DNA of 64,000 nucleotides, taken from positions 558,001 to 622,000 of the forward strand of contig WTXG01000005.1 in the NCBI GenBank assembly GCA_022496185.1, in the 5' to 3' direction. Source of the stretch: Multifurca ochricompacta. Its lineage: Eukaryota; Basidiomycota; Agaricomycetes; Russulales; Russulaceae. The notes under the pieces were generated by a model that was not told the origin of the DNA, searched no databases, and worked only from the letters and a program-made list of their open reading frames with translations. The position numbers and the translations under genes are program-made. Within the stretch, counting starts at the first letter, position 1. Every line of letters begins with the position of its first letter. This document shows, in pieces, positions 1 through 12,364 of this stretch.

Positions 1-84
1 CTGTCCAGGAGTAGGAGCCGCGAGCGCGGAGCTGGCGAAGGAGGCGATAATGAGAGTGTGCGTAACAGTCTTGAAGGAAGGCAT
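1..84 (-). CDS. N-terminus of a secreted protein (partial)
   Basis: Reading leftwards from an ATG at 84-82, the first 28 codons form a textbook signal peptide: a short polar start with one lysine (MPSFKTVTHT), a hydrophobic core (LIIASFASSALA) and a likely cleavage site after ALA, followed by APTPGQ. The reading frame is still open at base 1, so the mature protein lies outside the window. Nothing identifies the family. The following thousand bases on the right are free of a recognisable gene and probably hold its promoter. The start is inferred from the signal-peptide shape; an upstream start cannot be excluded. Confidence 0.6.
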   Translation of the reverse strand, partial: MPSFKTVTHTLIIASFASSALAAPTPGQ

Positions 85-1233
85 TCCGGGTAAAATGGCG
101 TAGATTAAGCGAAGATGTTTAGTTGTTGGAAGGAGGCGAACGTGCAATCGTCAAAGAAAAAGGTGGGTTTGAAATTTGGAACGAACGAGAAAGGCTGAGA
201 CAGCAGTTGGTAGTTGGTTAGCAAGGCGGCAAGACAGGCAGTGAAAGATAAAGGTAAAGTAAACGCACTATCCAGTACCCAGGAGTGTTGAGGTGAGCAA
301 AGAAGCTGAAGAAATCATCAGACGATGAAGGGGATTTTATATGCACCTCAGTGCTGAGGCAAACTTGATGAGAAGTTCCTACTGAAAATGTTTACCCGAG
401 AGAGCACATACGGGGACACGTGCAGCGTAGACTCCGACGACAGCCGAATGGCGTAAAAAAAAATGCGGAAAATCAATATCCTCTCCTTAGTTTGGGATGT
501 AATGATTGAAGAGGCTGAGGCTTGATTGATTGTACATGTGGCAGGGGCGTTATGGTCTCACTGGTTGATATGTACTGGATCCGATCTTCGTTGCTATGAT
601 TGTCCAACCGCGTTCAGTTGAACTAGATCATGACCAAGAATCTGATCGAAAGACAACAAGAGAAATACGGCACAGTATATAGTCAAGATTAGTGATGTGA
701 TGCCTCTTCTTCATGGTGTTTGTGTCCATGTCCCTCCCATGGATGCTTCAAACCCTGTGTAGTACAGTCGGTGCCGGGACCCGACGATGACAATTGAATT
801 GTAACGTACCAAAAGTTTTGGGCCGTCCTCTCTGGAAGCACGGAAATCATTTATGGGAGTCGTTAGGGAAAGAGACTAGGCAAGGACGCACCTAGCACGA
901 TAGAATATAAAGAACCACATGGAAGCTCCGAGAGCTTTAGCGAGAAACTTGTGTTTGAAGCCCGGTAAGTGAGGATGAAATCCAGAACCTTGAGAAAATT
1001 AAGTGAACCCAAGATAACCTGTGCAACCAAGCTTCTGAAATTGTACCTGTAGAGCCTGCCATTGAGAAACCGATAGTGCAAATAATGAATGAGAAGAAAG
1101 TGAAAGTGAAAGTGAGCGTCTCGGCTGTCGACCGGTTCGGTCATTGCCGTGGGAGGGGGGCATCGACCGGCCCGGGTACATTCAGTACTTCAGTAACCTC
1201 ACCGTTCCGTTCACACCGTTCACCGTTGTTATC
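85..1233. other. Intergenic, divergent promoter region
   Basis: No coding region could be supported here. The stretch separates the leftward secreted-protein gene from the rightward PB1-like gene, so it probably contains both promoters. A short A-run lies near 457-464. Open frames around 863-1310 have no conserved features. Confidence 0.4.
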
Positions 1234-4200
1234 ATGTCAGAGTGCCCAAGAATTACCTACCAAGCTCCTGGAAGGACCTTTGACCGCCTCTTCAAAGGTA
1301 TACAACTTTTGAAGGTGGTCAAGTGTCGTTTGCGCTGACTGCATTTGCTCCGAGCCAAGAACAGTCCCTGAATGAAACAAAAGATGTGGTTCGGAAAAAG
1401 CTTGGACTTAGCTATGACAGTCCAATAGAACTAGCTCAATTGCGTGACGGGAAGAGAATCGACCTAGAAGATGGTGTGTCCTTTGTTCAACAAAAACTCA
1501 CACACAGAAATCTCAACTCGTTTCAGATGATGACTTCGAAGCCTTCAAGACTCTTGCAACGTCTTCATTGCATGCAACCGTGACAATAATCCTTCCAGAA
1601 AGCAGCAGGGTGTCACCGAAACCCGCTGTATGCCATTATACTCTATCCACTCTAACTCTCCTAACTAAGATAGCTAGAGGGATAATAATCTAGGTCTGGG
1701 AGATGGGAAGACGCGCCTAAATGCCCTTTTTTCCGAGGCATACTCACCCCAAGCAACGGAGTCTGGCGCAGTTTCCCCTGCTATCACAAGCACTACGAGT
1801 ACATCTCGCCCTCGAAAAAGGCGCAAGGTCCCATTCAACGGCAACCACGCGCAAACTCATCCCGCCCAACAATTGGCTTCGTCAGAGAATAATATTGGAC
1901 CTGCATCATCACACATGTCACCTCCCCCTGCAGTACACGTCTCCGCTTCTACGGCTGCGGCTCCGCCGCTTTCGATTAACATCGACTCTTCTGCACGACC
2001 TCGATCGGCAAAGTCAGGAAAGCCTGGGCGGAGGGCTGCTAAAGTCATACCTTCAGATGATGAGATAACTGTCCCTGCTGAATCCTCGCGCAAGAAAAGG
2101 CAAAAGAGCGGTGGTGTTCCTCAAGGGAGTCAGCCCTTCCTCTTAAACGTGACATCCGACACCAAGAAGAAGCACTTGCGTAACAGGCCAGCAGTGATTC
2201 CGGGAGGCGCGACCGGTGCGTGACAATGGTCAATCGTGAGTGTCTAGCCCTTAGAGTACTTTCCAAGGCCAAGATACAACGTCCACCGGGTTTCAAATCG
2301 GTACCATGTCAACTATCTATCTCTGCTACTTTGCTCATAGTGCATAGTAAACGATTTACAAGCCCAGCCACTTGTACCTGCCACTGCAGACGCGTCGTCG
2401 AACGCCAGGATGGAAGTCAACGACCCCGATATACCTGAACAAGCAAAGGCAGAGATGCATAAACCTGAGACGTCGAACGCCGGTGAGCAATCATCCTCAC
2501 GCATCATACCCTGTGACAACTCATCTCTGAGGTAGAACACAACGCGACGGAGTCCAAAACGCGCTTAATGGATCCGGCCGAAGCTGGGATGTTCGGTCAG
2601 TCTCAGGCAAAAGTCAGCAAGGCGTCAATAACTGAGCAGCAGCTGACCGAGTTCTAGATGCTGCGAAAGCGTCCAAGAGAAGGGCTTCTAAGAAGAAAGC
2701 AAAAGCCGGAGTGCCAATGACTGGCACTGATGATGACATCGACAAAACGATTGCTGCTTTCCTCAGCAAAAGACTGCAGACTGGACCCAGTGTTTCCTCT
2801 GACCTTGCCACTGCTGGAGAACCTATTGTTCCGGCCGAGTCTAGCCCGGCACACGGTCCACGTCTCGAGAGAAAACGGAAACGTGCCAAGTTGAATCAGG
2901 ACTCGGGTAGCGCTGACCCTTTGATGGCTCGAATAGTTCATACAAGTAGCGCGGGCCGCACGGAAATCGGCGCCAAACGCGACATCGCGAGGAAGATGAA
3001 GTCGAGGACATCAAAACCGAATAGGCCAGCAGTCTCGCAGGACACAGTCAAGATCGACAAGCCTAACATGGCTGTCGCTACTGTTGCAGAAGCTACACGG
3101 GATAGGCTGACGTTTACTTCAGAGCGTTGTTATACCCCAGCGCAACCTCCTCAATTTACGTCGGAACTCGAACGACGATCTTCGGAGCAAGGTTTCTGCC
3201 CCATGTCTTTTACGGACTCCGTCCACCCACTGACAGACTGCTCCGTTGTTCAAGAAGGAACGGACTCCATCGTACCACGTATCGCACAAATGGAAGTCGA
3301 CCCCAGACATGTCGCTTCGTCCGAGATCATCATGGCCCTCTGCACATTCGCCGAAAAAGCTCAGTCAACACCTTCCGACTCGAGTAACAATTCGCTGGTT
3401 ATGAACGCCATCCAGACGTCCACTTCTCTAAAACCTGCTTCCAGGGCGGGTTTAAGTGCTGAGTCGAAGTCCGTAATCCCCAAGGGCCTTGAGATTTCAG
3501 AGGTCCCCGTTGAAGCTTACGGCGAAGGCAGCAGCGACGAGGGTTCTAGCGAGGATGAAGACGACGGGAATGGGGTTGTTCCATCAGCTAAGCCAGTAGC
3601 TCCCCTGGTGACTGCCTCTGGGCCAGTATACACTTTTGATGACCAGGTAACCGCTTTGATTCGTGGCTCTGAGAGACGTGGCCCACGCAAGAGCATCTTG
3701 GATGAGATCCCTTCGAGCAGCGAATCAGAAAGCATGTCAAGTCCTGAGGACCTTATGCTGGATGAGGAAGAAGATTTATGGCAGCAACCACTACGCAAAC
3801 GAAAGCGCTTCTCAAAGAATCACTTGCCCTCAGTAGAGCCGGAACCCGCCTCAGAAGATGACGAAGGAGATGCCTCGCTGGCCGTCTACATGGACACAAT
3901 GGTCGAAATTTCCCATCGCTCACCAGTAAGTATTCTTCGCCTTTGAAGGGGTCTCACACAGAGATTGACAGACACTTACCGAAGCTTCCAACCACTAGCG
4001 AGGTTATTGCTCACGCGCACCCCGGTGCAGAGCGAGAAGCACCAGGCGCTGGCACTCCTGAGCAGCCGATTCAAGCTCAGAATCAAGATGACTCAACCTC
4101 GTCGCAGCTGCCCCCTAGCAGGGCGAAAACACTTAGACCAGCATCGCCAGAGTCCGATGCTACTGCCATCAGTACAGAACCCGCCCAGTCCTCTATGACA

Positions 4201-5343
4201 GTGTCCCCCGTTCAGAAATCAAGTAAGATTCTCGTACCCGCGTCCTCCCCCATCATAGCTGGAGCTGCTGCAGACTTCAGCGAGAAGGCACTCTCACAAG
4301 AGGATAATGATGACGTAGAGCCCTCTGATGAGCCACTGAGTGGTTACAGGGAAAGCGACCCAATCGAACCTGAGCCTACTCAACCCGCTCTTAATCAGCC
4401 AGCAGTCGGTCTGACCGTTGACCCTGTCCCACGCGAGTCCCGCAGGCGTCCACCCAATTCAGAACAACCTTCTCGGCGGTCCGATAGGCTGGCAAACCGT
4501 CGGCCCTCTGTCGCCAGGTTGGATGTCACGGTTCCCTTGATATATGTCAGTCGTAAGACACCCCTGTCAGTTAAGCAGTCCATACTAGGTGCGGAGGAGG
4601 ACCCTAAGTTGAAACCTGATGAAGGGGCGGAAGTCACTCGAAAGAGTGCCCTAAAGCATATTGGTAAGGCCGGGCGCAATTCTGTACGTCGGCACTCCCC
4701 CGAATCCGGAGACGACGTTTCACCCCCGGCGGTTCAGGAAGACGACTCACCGCCAGCGCCACCTCCCTCCGAGCAGACACGACCTGATCCTTCGTCCGCC
4801 ATAGATGAACTTTGGACAAGCACACAAGGCCTCATGGGGAAGCTATTTCCTGGCGAGGACGAATCATCTGCATTGCCGGAAGCCGAGAAAGAAACGCCTC
4901 TATCCATTCGGCAAGGCATTGCTTCACGAGGGGGGAGGGGAAGTGCTCAGCCCCTCTTTTTCCCAGGAAGCAGCCAAGCTCCGAAGATCCAGGCATCGCC
5001 GTCACCTTCTGAATCAGAAAGCGAATCTGAGAAGGCTGCTTCCTTGCTGCCAAGAAAAACGCCGACCAGGTCGACGCCTGGTGGTGGCCCGTTCAGACGA
5101 CTCACAGAAATAGCAAGTCAGGATATCCGCTTCTCTACGTCGAAAAATGCACAGCAATTTTTCAAGGACACGCCTAGCCTCAAGGCGAAGCAACCGATTA
5201 TCACGAGCTATGATGGCGAAGACGACGAAGGGAGTTCCAGTTCAAGCGACGACACCGAACCCAGTTCTCATATCCCTAAAGAGAGACGAGCGGGTGCTGT
5301 TTCGAGAAGGAAGGAGCAGGGATTATCCTCGTTGTTCGAATGA
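1234..5343 (+). CDS. Large disordered nuclear-type protein with PB1/ubiquitin-like N-terminus
   Basis: The start ATG at 1234 opens MSECPRITYQAPGRTF. The first about 90 residues look like a compact ubiquitin/PB1-like fold ending in an acidic LEDDDDFEAF segment, created when an intron (1474-1526) is removed. The rest, roughly a thousand residues, is low-complexity: Ser-, Pro- and acid-rich with basic clusters such as RPRKRRK near 1820 and KKRQK near 2095, and Ser-Glu tracts near 3700 and 5020-5270. One intron near 3927-3972 joins the two long exons, and others lie between about 1630 and 2710. The frame breaks near 1307-1310, where a TTTT run would need one more T to give LFEGGQVSF; a 17-nt intron is the less likely alternative. 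Basic clusters and acidic tails suggest a chromatin or nuclear role, which is an inference. The family was not recognised. Confidence 0.6.
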
Positions 5344-5550
5344 TTAGGGACTTTTCTCCTTGTATCTCTTTCTCTCTTTCTCATTCTGTAGACGAGTCAC
5401 CGCAAGTTCGGAACGTTCGGCTCGACTCCATCACATGTGTCACGGTATCACGCGTCTTGTGACAATATCATCTTCGTGACGCAGCGCAAGAAAACTGGCT
5501 CTGTCGGGCCTCATCGCGCATACATTAGCATCTTTCATCAGTCGTCATCC

Positions 5551-7653
5551 ATGTCAAGCATTGAACTCATCAACCCAAAAGCCGAGAGCGTACGGAGAGC
5601 CGCTGCGCTTCAGGTATGATACATATTTCATTTTACAGACCGAATCTGAATGCGATGTCGTGACTTCAGGTCAATACAACGGGTGCAATGGGCTTGGCGA
5701 ATGTCGTGAAGGGAAATCTGGGTGCGTGGACAGTATTTTTTTGGCCCTGTTTTCATACTAGACGCCCTATTAGGTCCACGGGGTACATTAAAGATGCTTG
5801 TAGATGGTGCTGGACAAATTAAAATGACAAAGGATGGCAAGGTCCTGCTCTCAGAGATGCAAATACAAAACCCCACAGCTGCTATGATCGCACGAACAGC
5901 AGTTGCACAAGATGATCAAGTTGGAGATGGGACCACATCTGTGGTGTTACTCGTTGGGGAATTGCTAAAACAGGCAGATCGCTACATCTCTGAGGGGGTA
6001 CACCCATCAGTCATCGCGGCAGGGTTTGACATTGCCAAAAAAGAGGCACTTGCAGTGAGTTCCACGTAGATTTTTCCATCGATCTCAGCCGACGCAGTTG
6101 CGCCCCAGTTCTTGGACACGTTCAAGCAACCTTCGAGTCTAGACCGCCCTACCCTCGTTAGTTTAGCGAAGACGTCTCTCGCCACAAAACTCAGCGCCGC
6201 TTTGGCTCAGCAACTTTCCGAGTCTGTGGTTGATGCCGTGATAGCAGTCCGGCCTCCCCCCCCTTCGAAAGGTACACGACAACCTGATGGCCTTCGGGGT
6301 GGGAACGGCTGACTGGGGTTTTCGCAGACGCCACAGACCAGTGGCAGGAGCCGATCGATCTTCACATGGTTGAAATTATGAAAATGCAGCATCGAACTGC
6401 CTCTGAGACGCAGCTAGTTCGCGGTCTTGTCCTTGATCATGGCGCACGGCATCCAGACATGCCCAAGCGCGTTGAGAACGCTTACATTTTGACACTTAAT
6501 GTCAGCCTTGAGTATGAGAAGACGTGAGTCGTCCATCTCCTGCTCTATGCAGTGTTAACAAGCTGGCTATAACAGCGAGGTGAACTCGGGATTTTTCTAT
6601 TCCTCAGCAGAACAACGTGAAAAGTTGGTCGAATCGGAACGCAAATTTACCGACGAGAAGGTGAAGAAGATTGTTGAGCTTAAGAATCTGGTGTGTGATC
6701 AGGCAGTAGACTCTAAGAAGAAGCGGAAAAACTTTGTCGTGATCAATCAAAAGGGTATCGATCCCCTGTCCCTTGACATCCTTGCAAAGAACGGTATTCT
6801 TGCCCTGCGCCGTGCGAAGCGGCGAAACATGGAACGGTGTGTACTTTCCTTCCGGAGTATCCGTCACGGAGTGCAGCCATTGACATGTCATCCCTGCGCG
6901 TGACCTTCTATAGACTACAACTGATCTGTGGAGGCATCGCACAGAATTCGGTTGAGGAGCTAACACCGGACGTGCTCGGATGGGCTGGGCTTGTATACGA
7001 ACACACGCTGGGAGAAGAGAAATTCACGTTCGTGGACGAGGTCAAGGACCCAAAGAGTGTGACATTACTCATCAAGGGCCCCAACGCGCATACAACGCAG
7101 CAGATTCAGGACGCGCTGCGCGATGGTTTGCGCGCCGTCAAAAATGCGCTCGAAGATGGCGCACTCATACCAGGCGCCGGTGCATTTGAGGTCGCGTGCG
7201 CAACTCATCTCGTGGATAAGGCAAAAAAGGCCGCCAGAGGGCGTGTTAAGATGGGAGTTCAGGCGTTCTCAGACGCGCTACTTGTGATCCCCAAGACACT
7301 CGCTGCAAATGGAGGGTTCGATGTGCAGGACACCCTTGTAGCATTGCAAGACGAGCATGCGGAAGGACACATCGTCGGACTCGATCTCCAGTCTGGCGCG
7401 CCATTCGACCCAACAGTCGAAGGCGTGTGGGATAACTACCGCGTCAAGCGGCAGATGTTGCACTCGAGGTGTGTGCACTCCCTCTTTCTTTTTTTCTTTC
7501 TTTCATTTCGGCTAGCTGACATACAAGTAATCGCAAACCCTGAACCCTTACTTGTGCGGATTTTGCAGCTCTGTGATCGCCATCAATCTACTGTCCACAG
7601 ACGAGATCCTGCGCGCTGGGAGAAGCTCTCTCAAGCCAGAAGGCGAGCAATAG
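5551..7653 (+). CDS. CCT6: T-complex chaperonin subunit zeta (CCT6)
   Basis: The product is one of the eight subunits of the cytosolic chaperonin TRiC/CCT, which folds actin, tubulin and other proteins using ATP. The ATG at 5551 gives [20 protein letters not shown], the usual zeta N-terminus. An intron at about 5614-5670 leads to the nucleotide-binding [10 protein letters not shown] and later [15 protein letters not shown]. Further zeta-specific landmarks are [58 protein letters not shown] and [15 protein letters not shown]. It ends SSLKPEGEQ before TAG at 7651-7653. At least six introns are needed. Assignment to zeta rather than another CCT subunit rests on the [13 protein letters not shown] and GIDPLSLD blocks. 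The estimated length of about 540 residues matches the family, and no break was seen. Confidence 0.93.
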
Positions 7654-8717
7654 AAACCCTCGGATGCGCCTATGAGTGAGTGATCGGTATCATCATCGGA
7701 AGTAGGCGCGTGTTGTGTATGGGGATTAATGGGGTGTACCGCGCTTTGTCTTGTGGAAGGGGCGGAGAGCGGTAGGAAGTCTTGTATGTAGCCATTCGGC
7801 AAGTTCGGATGTAAGTGGCAATTGTAACTTCCAAGCAGCAGCAGGATCAATCAATTCAAACGACGGATACAGAAACACCTTGGAAGGGCAGCACACACAT
7901 GACCGCTGACGTTGCGATGCGTCTGGCCTGATGTATGTATGTCGCAGTGCGGGCAAGGTCTTCATTGAACCTTCCATTCCTTGATTTTTTCTTTTTTTTT
8001 TTTGATCACTTCACTTCACACCACGAGCCGGGGAGGGGGAGAGGGAAGGGGGCAAGAGGGCGATACGGGGTGTGGAGGCGGCGAGTAAACGTCGCATCGC
8101 CCACCAGCGGATGCCAGCAACATGCCATGAAAAAGCTAACCCGCTTTGATTAAATTACGGTTCAACATTACCGTGATTTGTAAAGTTCAGTATTTGAGTT
8201 TGAGGATTTCCCCGCCCCTTGCACGGGATTACCGTCACCGTCACCAGAACTCCTCCTGTGCCCGTGCCCGTGCTCTGTTCGTCCCTTCCCTCGGCTACTT
8301 ACCATTGAACAGAGAACAACACGTGTCCACCTTTCTGGAAGAGTGGATACCCCTCGGCGCCGGTGAGACTAGGCATTCTGGCTGAAAACCCACCCGAATG
8401 GCCATAGCCGTAAACGCACTCGTGAAGTGTTGGAATAGATAGAAATTCTTTCTCCAAGCGTTTTCCAGCGAGCGTGTTCTGATTCTATTGACCACGAGGG
8501 ATCCACCGTGGAGCGTGACGAGCATCCATATGGGTACGAGCATCAGCACCGTGCCCCACAGGTCACTGGGGACACTGGAATTACACGTAAAATAAAACTG
8601 ACGAATACATATTCGAGTGTAGGGCAATCGGAGACGGGAAAGTAGACAACTGATGTCTGAGGTGACAAGCGAGGCCAGCGAGGAACGTCAACAACATATG
8701 AAACTGATAACCATCCA
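7654..8717. other. Intergenic region between convergent genes
   Basis: This holds the 3' ends of CCT6 (plus) and the SNARE gene (minus). It contains a T-run at 7992-8002 and a purine/G-rich tract at about 8026-8086. No coding region could be supported. Confidence 0.4.
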
Positions 8718-10373
8718 TCATGTGTGCATAGATCCAGGGATTTGTGGGGCTTGCGTGGGTATAGGTGTGGGGGTGACGGATGAACTATGGCGCCGCGGTT
8801 TGAAGATGAGGACGACGATGAGACCAAAGATGATTAGCAGGAGAAGGAAGATACATTTCCGCCTTCCAGTGTTCTTCTGGTACCTGCCAGGCGTGGGAAC
8901 AAGAAAAAAAAAAAGACCGGAAAATAAATTAAAAACATAATTGACAAAGATTTAAATCAGACTTTTTATCGTTATCAAGAGGAGAGAGACACGTGAAGGC
9001 ACCCACCGGGTAGCGATTACAAGCTCCTTCACTGCCTCGTTCATATGAGTAGCTGTCTGCTCGATGTTATATTCGACGCTATCAAGAAGAGTGCCCTGGT
9101 CTATGACGAGTGACGACAAGTCTTTGAATAACTCCGCTAGGGTGGCAATTGATTTGGCAATTTCAGTGAGCTCTCGGTCACGCGCACGAAGACCAGGCTC
9201 GAGTTGTTGTTGGTCAACCAGCTGACTACGTGACTAGACGTGGCAAAGAGTCGAATAAACATATGGGTTTGGGAAGAAGGAAATGAGGATGGCGCCCATA
9301 CCGCGGCTTCGACATCTTCATCTACAGCAGTCAAGGCGTCTGAACCTCTGAGGGAAGTCACCCCAGAGGCAACGAGGAGATCTTGATTCTTTATCGCATG
9401 ACCTTGCAATTCTGTGGAGTAAAGAAAAGGGAGAAAACCAATTAGGCGCCGTCATTTAGTCGAACCGTGACCCCGCGGGGTATGGGGTACGGGGTATGGT
9501 GTATGAAAAAGAGGGGCTGGGGGAAGGTAGGTCCGCAATGGGGAAGAAGCTCACTCTCCATATAGACGCGTTGCTTTTTGCGGAATGTCGCGCTGAGCTC
9601 TTGCACCTTGGCGGCAAGGCCCCGTTGAGTATTCATAGCTGCGAGATCCTGATGCTGAACAACATCGGGACGTGTCGGTGGGAACGAGTGATCGGGTGTG
9701 GCTGCAACGGCGCCAATGCGCTGGATTAGGGCTTGACATCTACGGAAGTCCTAAACACGAGCACGAACATGAGCTCGAGCGGAGATGAAGATAAGAAAGA
9801 GAGGGTTTTTTTTTCTTTTTTAAATCTTTACTTTAGTAATGTCAGTCGTCGCGGTCTCAATTTCTCGTTCCTCGGAGGATCGGTCCGCAAACCCCGGTAG
9901 AACATGCCTTGCATGGAGTTTGTCCAAAGTAGCGACTGTGATGGAGAATGAACAAGGTTTAGCCATGGAGATAACGCAGAGATCAACTGACGCAGACGTC
10001 TTGAGAAGTCGAAACAGACGCGCACCTTTGGCATGGGTGGCGGCAAGTATTTCCTCTACCTGTTCAACATAGTCGACCCTGTTTTGCTATAGAATGGGAT
10101 ATGTTCGGGGATACGAGTTTCGGATCTTACAAACCATTTTGGGGGGAGTTCCACGTCTAACGATACATGGGATGTTCCTTGGTGATTGATGAGACCCTCA
10201 TTCTCATCGCTGGGATGATAGGATTCTTCGTAGTGGCGAGCATTACGGAGAGTGCGCGGCGCGCGTGCGCTAGAGTCGCGATAGGAGATAAAGAGAAGAG
10301 TTCGTGAGCGTGTAGCAGGAGCAATTGTGTAAGGTGAAGGGGAGGAAGTGGATGAAATTGGAAGAGTGGTCAT
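8718..10373 (-). CDS. TLG2: Tlg2/syntaxin-16 family t-SNARE
   Basis: This is a Qa-SNARE of the trans-Golgi/endosome, which pairs with partner SNAREs to fuse endosome-derived vesicles. Reading leftwards from ATG at 10373, the N-terminus has the family hallmark RDSSARAP and then VSLDVELPPKW, the segment that leads into the Habc helices. Near the C-terminus the SNARE helix reads LAELFKDLSSLVIDQGTLL with the zero-layer glutamine in VIDQG, then NIEQTATHMNEAVKELVIATR. After an intron (about 8886-9006) YQKNTGRRKCIFLLLLII starts a single membrane anchor (about 20 residues, FGLIVVLIF). A short luminal tail ends SMHT at the TGA, 8720-8718. Several introns split the middle. The family call is firm; exon edges in the centre are not worked out. 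Confidence 0.88.
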
Positions 10374-11083
10374 TATCGTCCATCGACGACGTTGTCGTTG
10401 TCGCTGTCGTCGTTGCGGCAGCTCAAAAGGGTTAAATGTGACAACATGTCACAAAACTTAATAATTAATTTCCTTTTTAAGAAAGATAGCCTCGAGCTAT
10501 CGATTGATTTTTGTTATCCGATCGTTCCTTTTTTCTTTCTTTCTTTAATTTTTTTTTAATTTTACCTGATTTAAATTTTATTTTGTAATGTGATGTGGTG
10601 TGTAGTGTGTGGTGTGTAATGATGTGTATGGGGGTGTAGTGGTGGTGTATGATTGTGGAGTGTAGTAATATTACATAATTACATAATTATATTTCTTATC
10701 CAACTTCCACCGGGTCAGACCACCTGACCACCTGACCACCTGACCTTAAACCCCCTCCGACCCGACCTCCGCCACAACACAGCACACACAGATACTCTTA
10801 CTCTTACACTCTTACAACTATTTTACTTTAACAACTCCTCTCCTCTCCTTTTCTCTCTCTATTTCGTATATATTCCCTTTATAATCCCCCCCTTTACCGT
10901 CTCATTCAAATCTACTAATCCCCTCTTCAAATACACTCTATCCCGTCGACCCTATCCTCCTTGACTTCTTTCTCCTCCTTCCCTTCACTGCTACTATGTG
11001 TAACCTCGAAACGTACGTTACGACGCTCTCTCTCTCTCCTCTCCCTCTCTTTCTCTCTCTCTTTATTTTTTCTTTCTCATCCC
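10374..11083. promoter_or_regulatory. Divergent promoter region with low-complexity tracts
   Basis: This lies between the leftward SNARE gene and the rightward Cys-rich gene. It contains a CGACGTTGTCGTTGTCG-type repeat just upstream of the SNARE start (10383-10412), a G/T-only stretch at about 10588-10665, three tandem copies of ACCACCTG near 10720-10743, and strongly pyrimidine-rich sequence up to the next start codon (CT repeats 11023-11062). Pyrimidine-rich tracts just before the ATG are typical of fungal core promoters. Confidence 0.45.
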
Positions 11084-11726
11084 ATGTCTTCGTTCCCCGC
11101 TCACATTACACTTTCCGAATTTCTAGTGAAGGCACAAAGCACGGATGTGGTGTGAGTAACCGTTCCGACGTTCCTACGTCTAAATTTTGTTCCTAACACC
11201 CACGTCACAGCACTATGTTATCGTAAGTTCCTTCCCCAAACAGGTCGCACGTTCGCTCGTGTTTCTTCTCTTTTCTTTTACACTCGGCCCGTCCAGTCAT
11301 CAGACGCTCATTCGTTTCCGTTTCCGTTTCCGTTTCTTTTTACCACTTCAGACCAAGAAGCTACGCAAAATCGATTGCGGTAACCGTTATTGCGTATGGT
11401 CTATCGCCCACCCACAACCCGCGAGTCTTTGCCAGCCGTGTTATTGTGATAAGGTACGCGGGCGTTTCCATTCCCACTTTAGTCCCCGCTATCTTCACTT
11501 CCTTTTCCATTCAACTTCAACCCCGCACTAACGCCAATCTATCTACTCCTTCTCCCCTCTCGCCACCTCCCTCCCCCCTCCCCTTCTAACTCACATCCAC
11601 ACCTACACCCCTTCCTCGCAGTTCTTCGGCCCGGACGCCAAAGAGACCGTTACCGCGAGCACGCACGAGTACTGCTCTGATTGCCACTATTGGTACCGCG
11701 GACCCGGCCAGCAGCGCAGGCGCTAG
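11084..11726 (+). CDS. Small Cys-rich, probably zinc-binding protein (94 aa, four exons)
   Basis: Four exons join in phase 0: 11084-11149, 11211-11222, 11352-11453 and 11622-11726. The second is a 12-nt micro-exon encoding HYVI. The predicted protein starts MSSFPAHITLSEFLVKAQ and then has three Cys clusters: CGNRYC, CQPCYC and CSDCHYW, followed by YRGPGQQRRR and TAG. The spacing of seven Cys plus nearby His suggests metal binding, but no known zinc-finger family was recognised. The intron splice sites are GT-AG. Another frame of exons 3-4 is also open, but it lacks the Cys pattern and has no natural stop near. Function is unknown; a small adaptor or RNA/protein-binding module is speculation. 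Confidence 0.6.
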
Positions 11727-12364
11727 TATTCAATTGTTCGCTTGCTTATTGCGGTTGTCATCCGCCCTCAGTCACACCACTCCACCTTCAGCCTTCTGAT
11801 TTTTTTTCTTTTGCTACTCCACGCTCAATCTTCCATTGTCACGACCTCCATTACTGTTTTGCATACACGCACACGTCCACCCATCCGCTTGCATCTGCAC
11901 ACGTGTGGGCTTTCATCCATCATTAGTGTATCTCACACCTACATCCATCAGTCAATCCAAATATCCAATGTAGCACCGCCCACGTACTTAGATCCTCCAT
12001 TAGTAAGTAGGTCACAAATACAAGGGCCTGTTTTTGATTTCGCTTAGCCTGAAACGACCTTGATCTCCCTTTGGGTGCGTGTCGCCTGACGTGAAGCCTC
12101 ATCGCATCGCAAACAACAATGCGTTGGCAGTCCTCTGTACGTGAAAATGCCGAATCAGCTACGCTCTGACACCCGTACACCCTTACATCGGTGGCGCTTG
12201 AGACAAGAGTTGTATCAATTGATCATGGTCCACGTGTTCATAGATCGAATGGTAGTCACTATCGATGCAATTCATCAACAACATCAATATCAATATTCCG
12301 TTTTTCGTTCTTTCTCTCATCTCATCCGAGAGGAGGTCGGCAGTGATCACATTGATAATTGTCC
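11727..12364. other. Intergenic region between convergent genes
   Basis: This lies between the 3' end of the Cys-rich gene and the last codon of the NAR1 relic. It is AT/CT-rich with no supportable coding region. Confidence 0.4.

Noticed and set aside
863..1181. Overlapping short minus-strand frames
   Set aside because: No conserved features. They sit in the divergent promoter and include a low-complexity Ser/Leu run.
7981..8385. Short plus-strand frames after CCT6
   Set aside because: They start in a T-run and G-rich tract with no conserved motif.
11681..12047. Continuation of the Cys-rich gene in another frame
   Set aside because: The alternative frame stays open but loses the Cys pattern and becomes low-complexity Ser/His/Thr.
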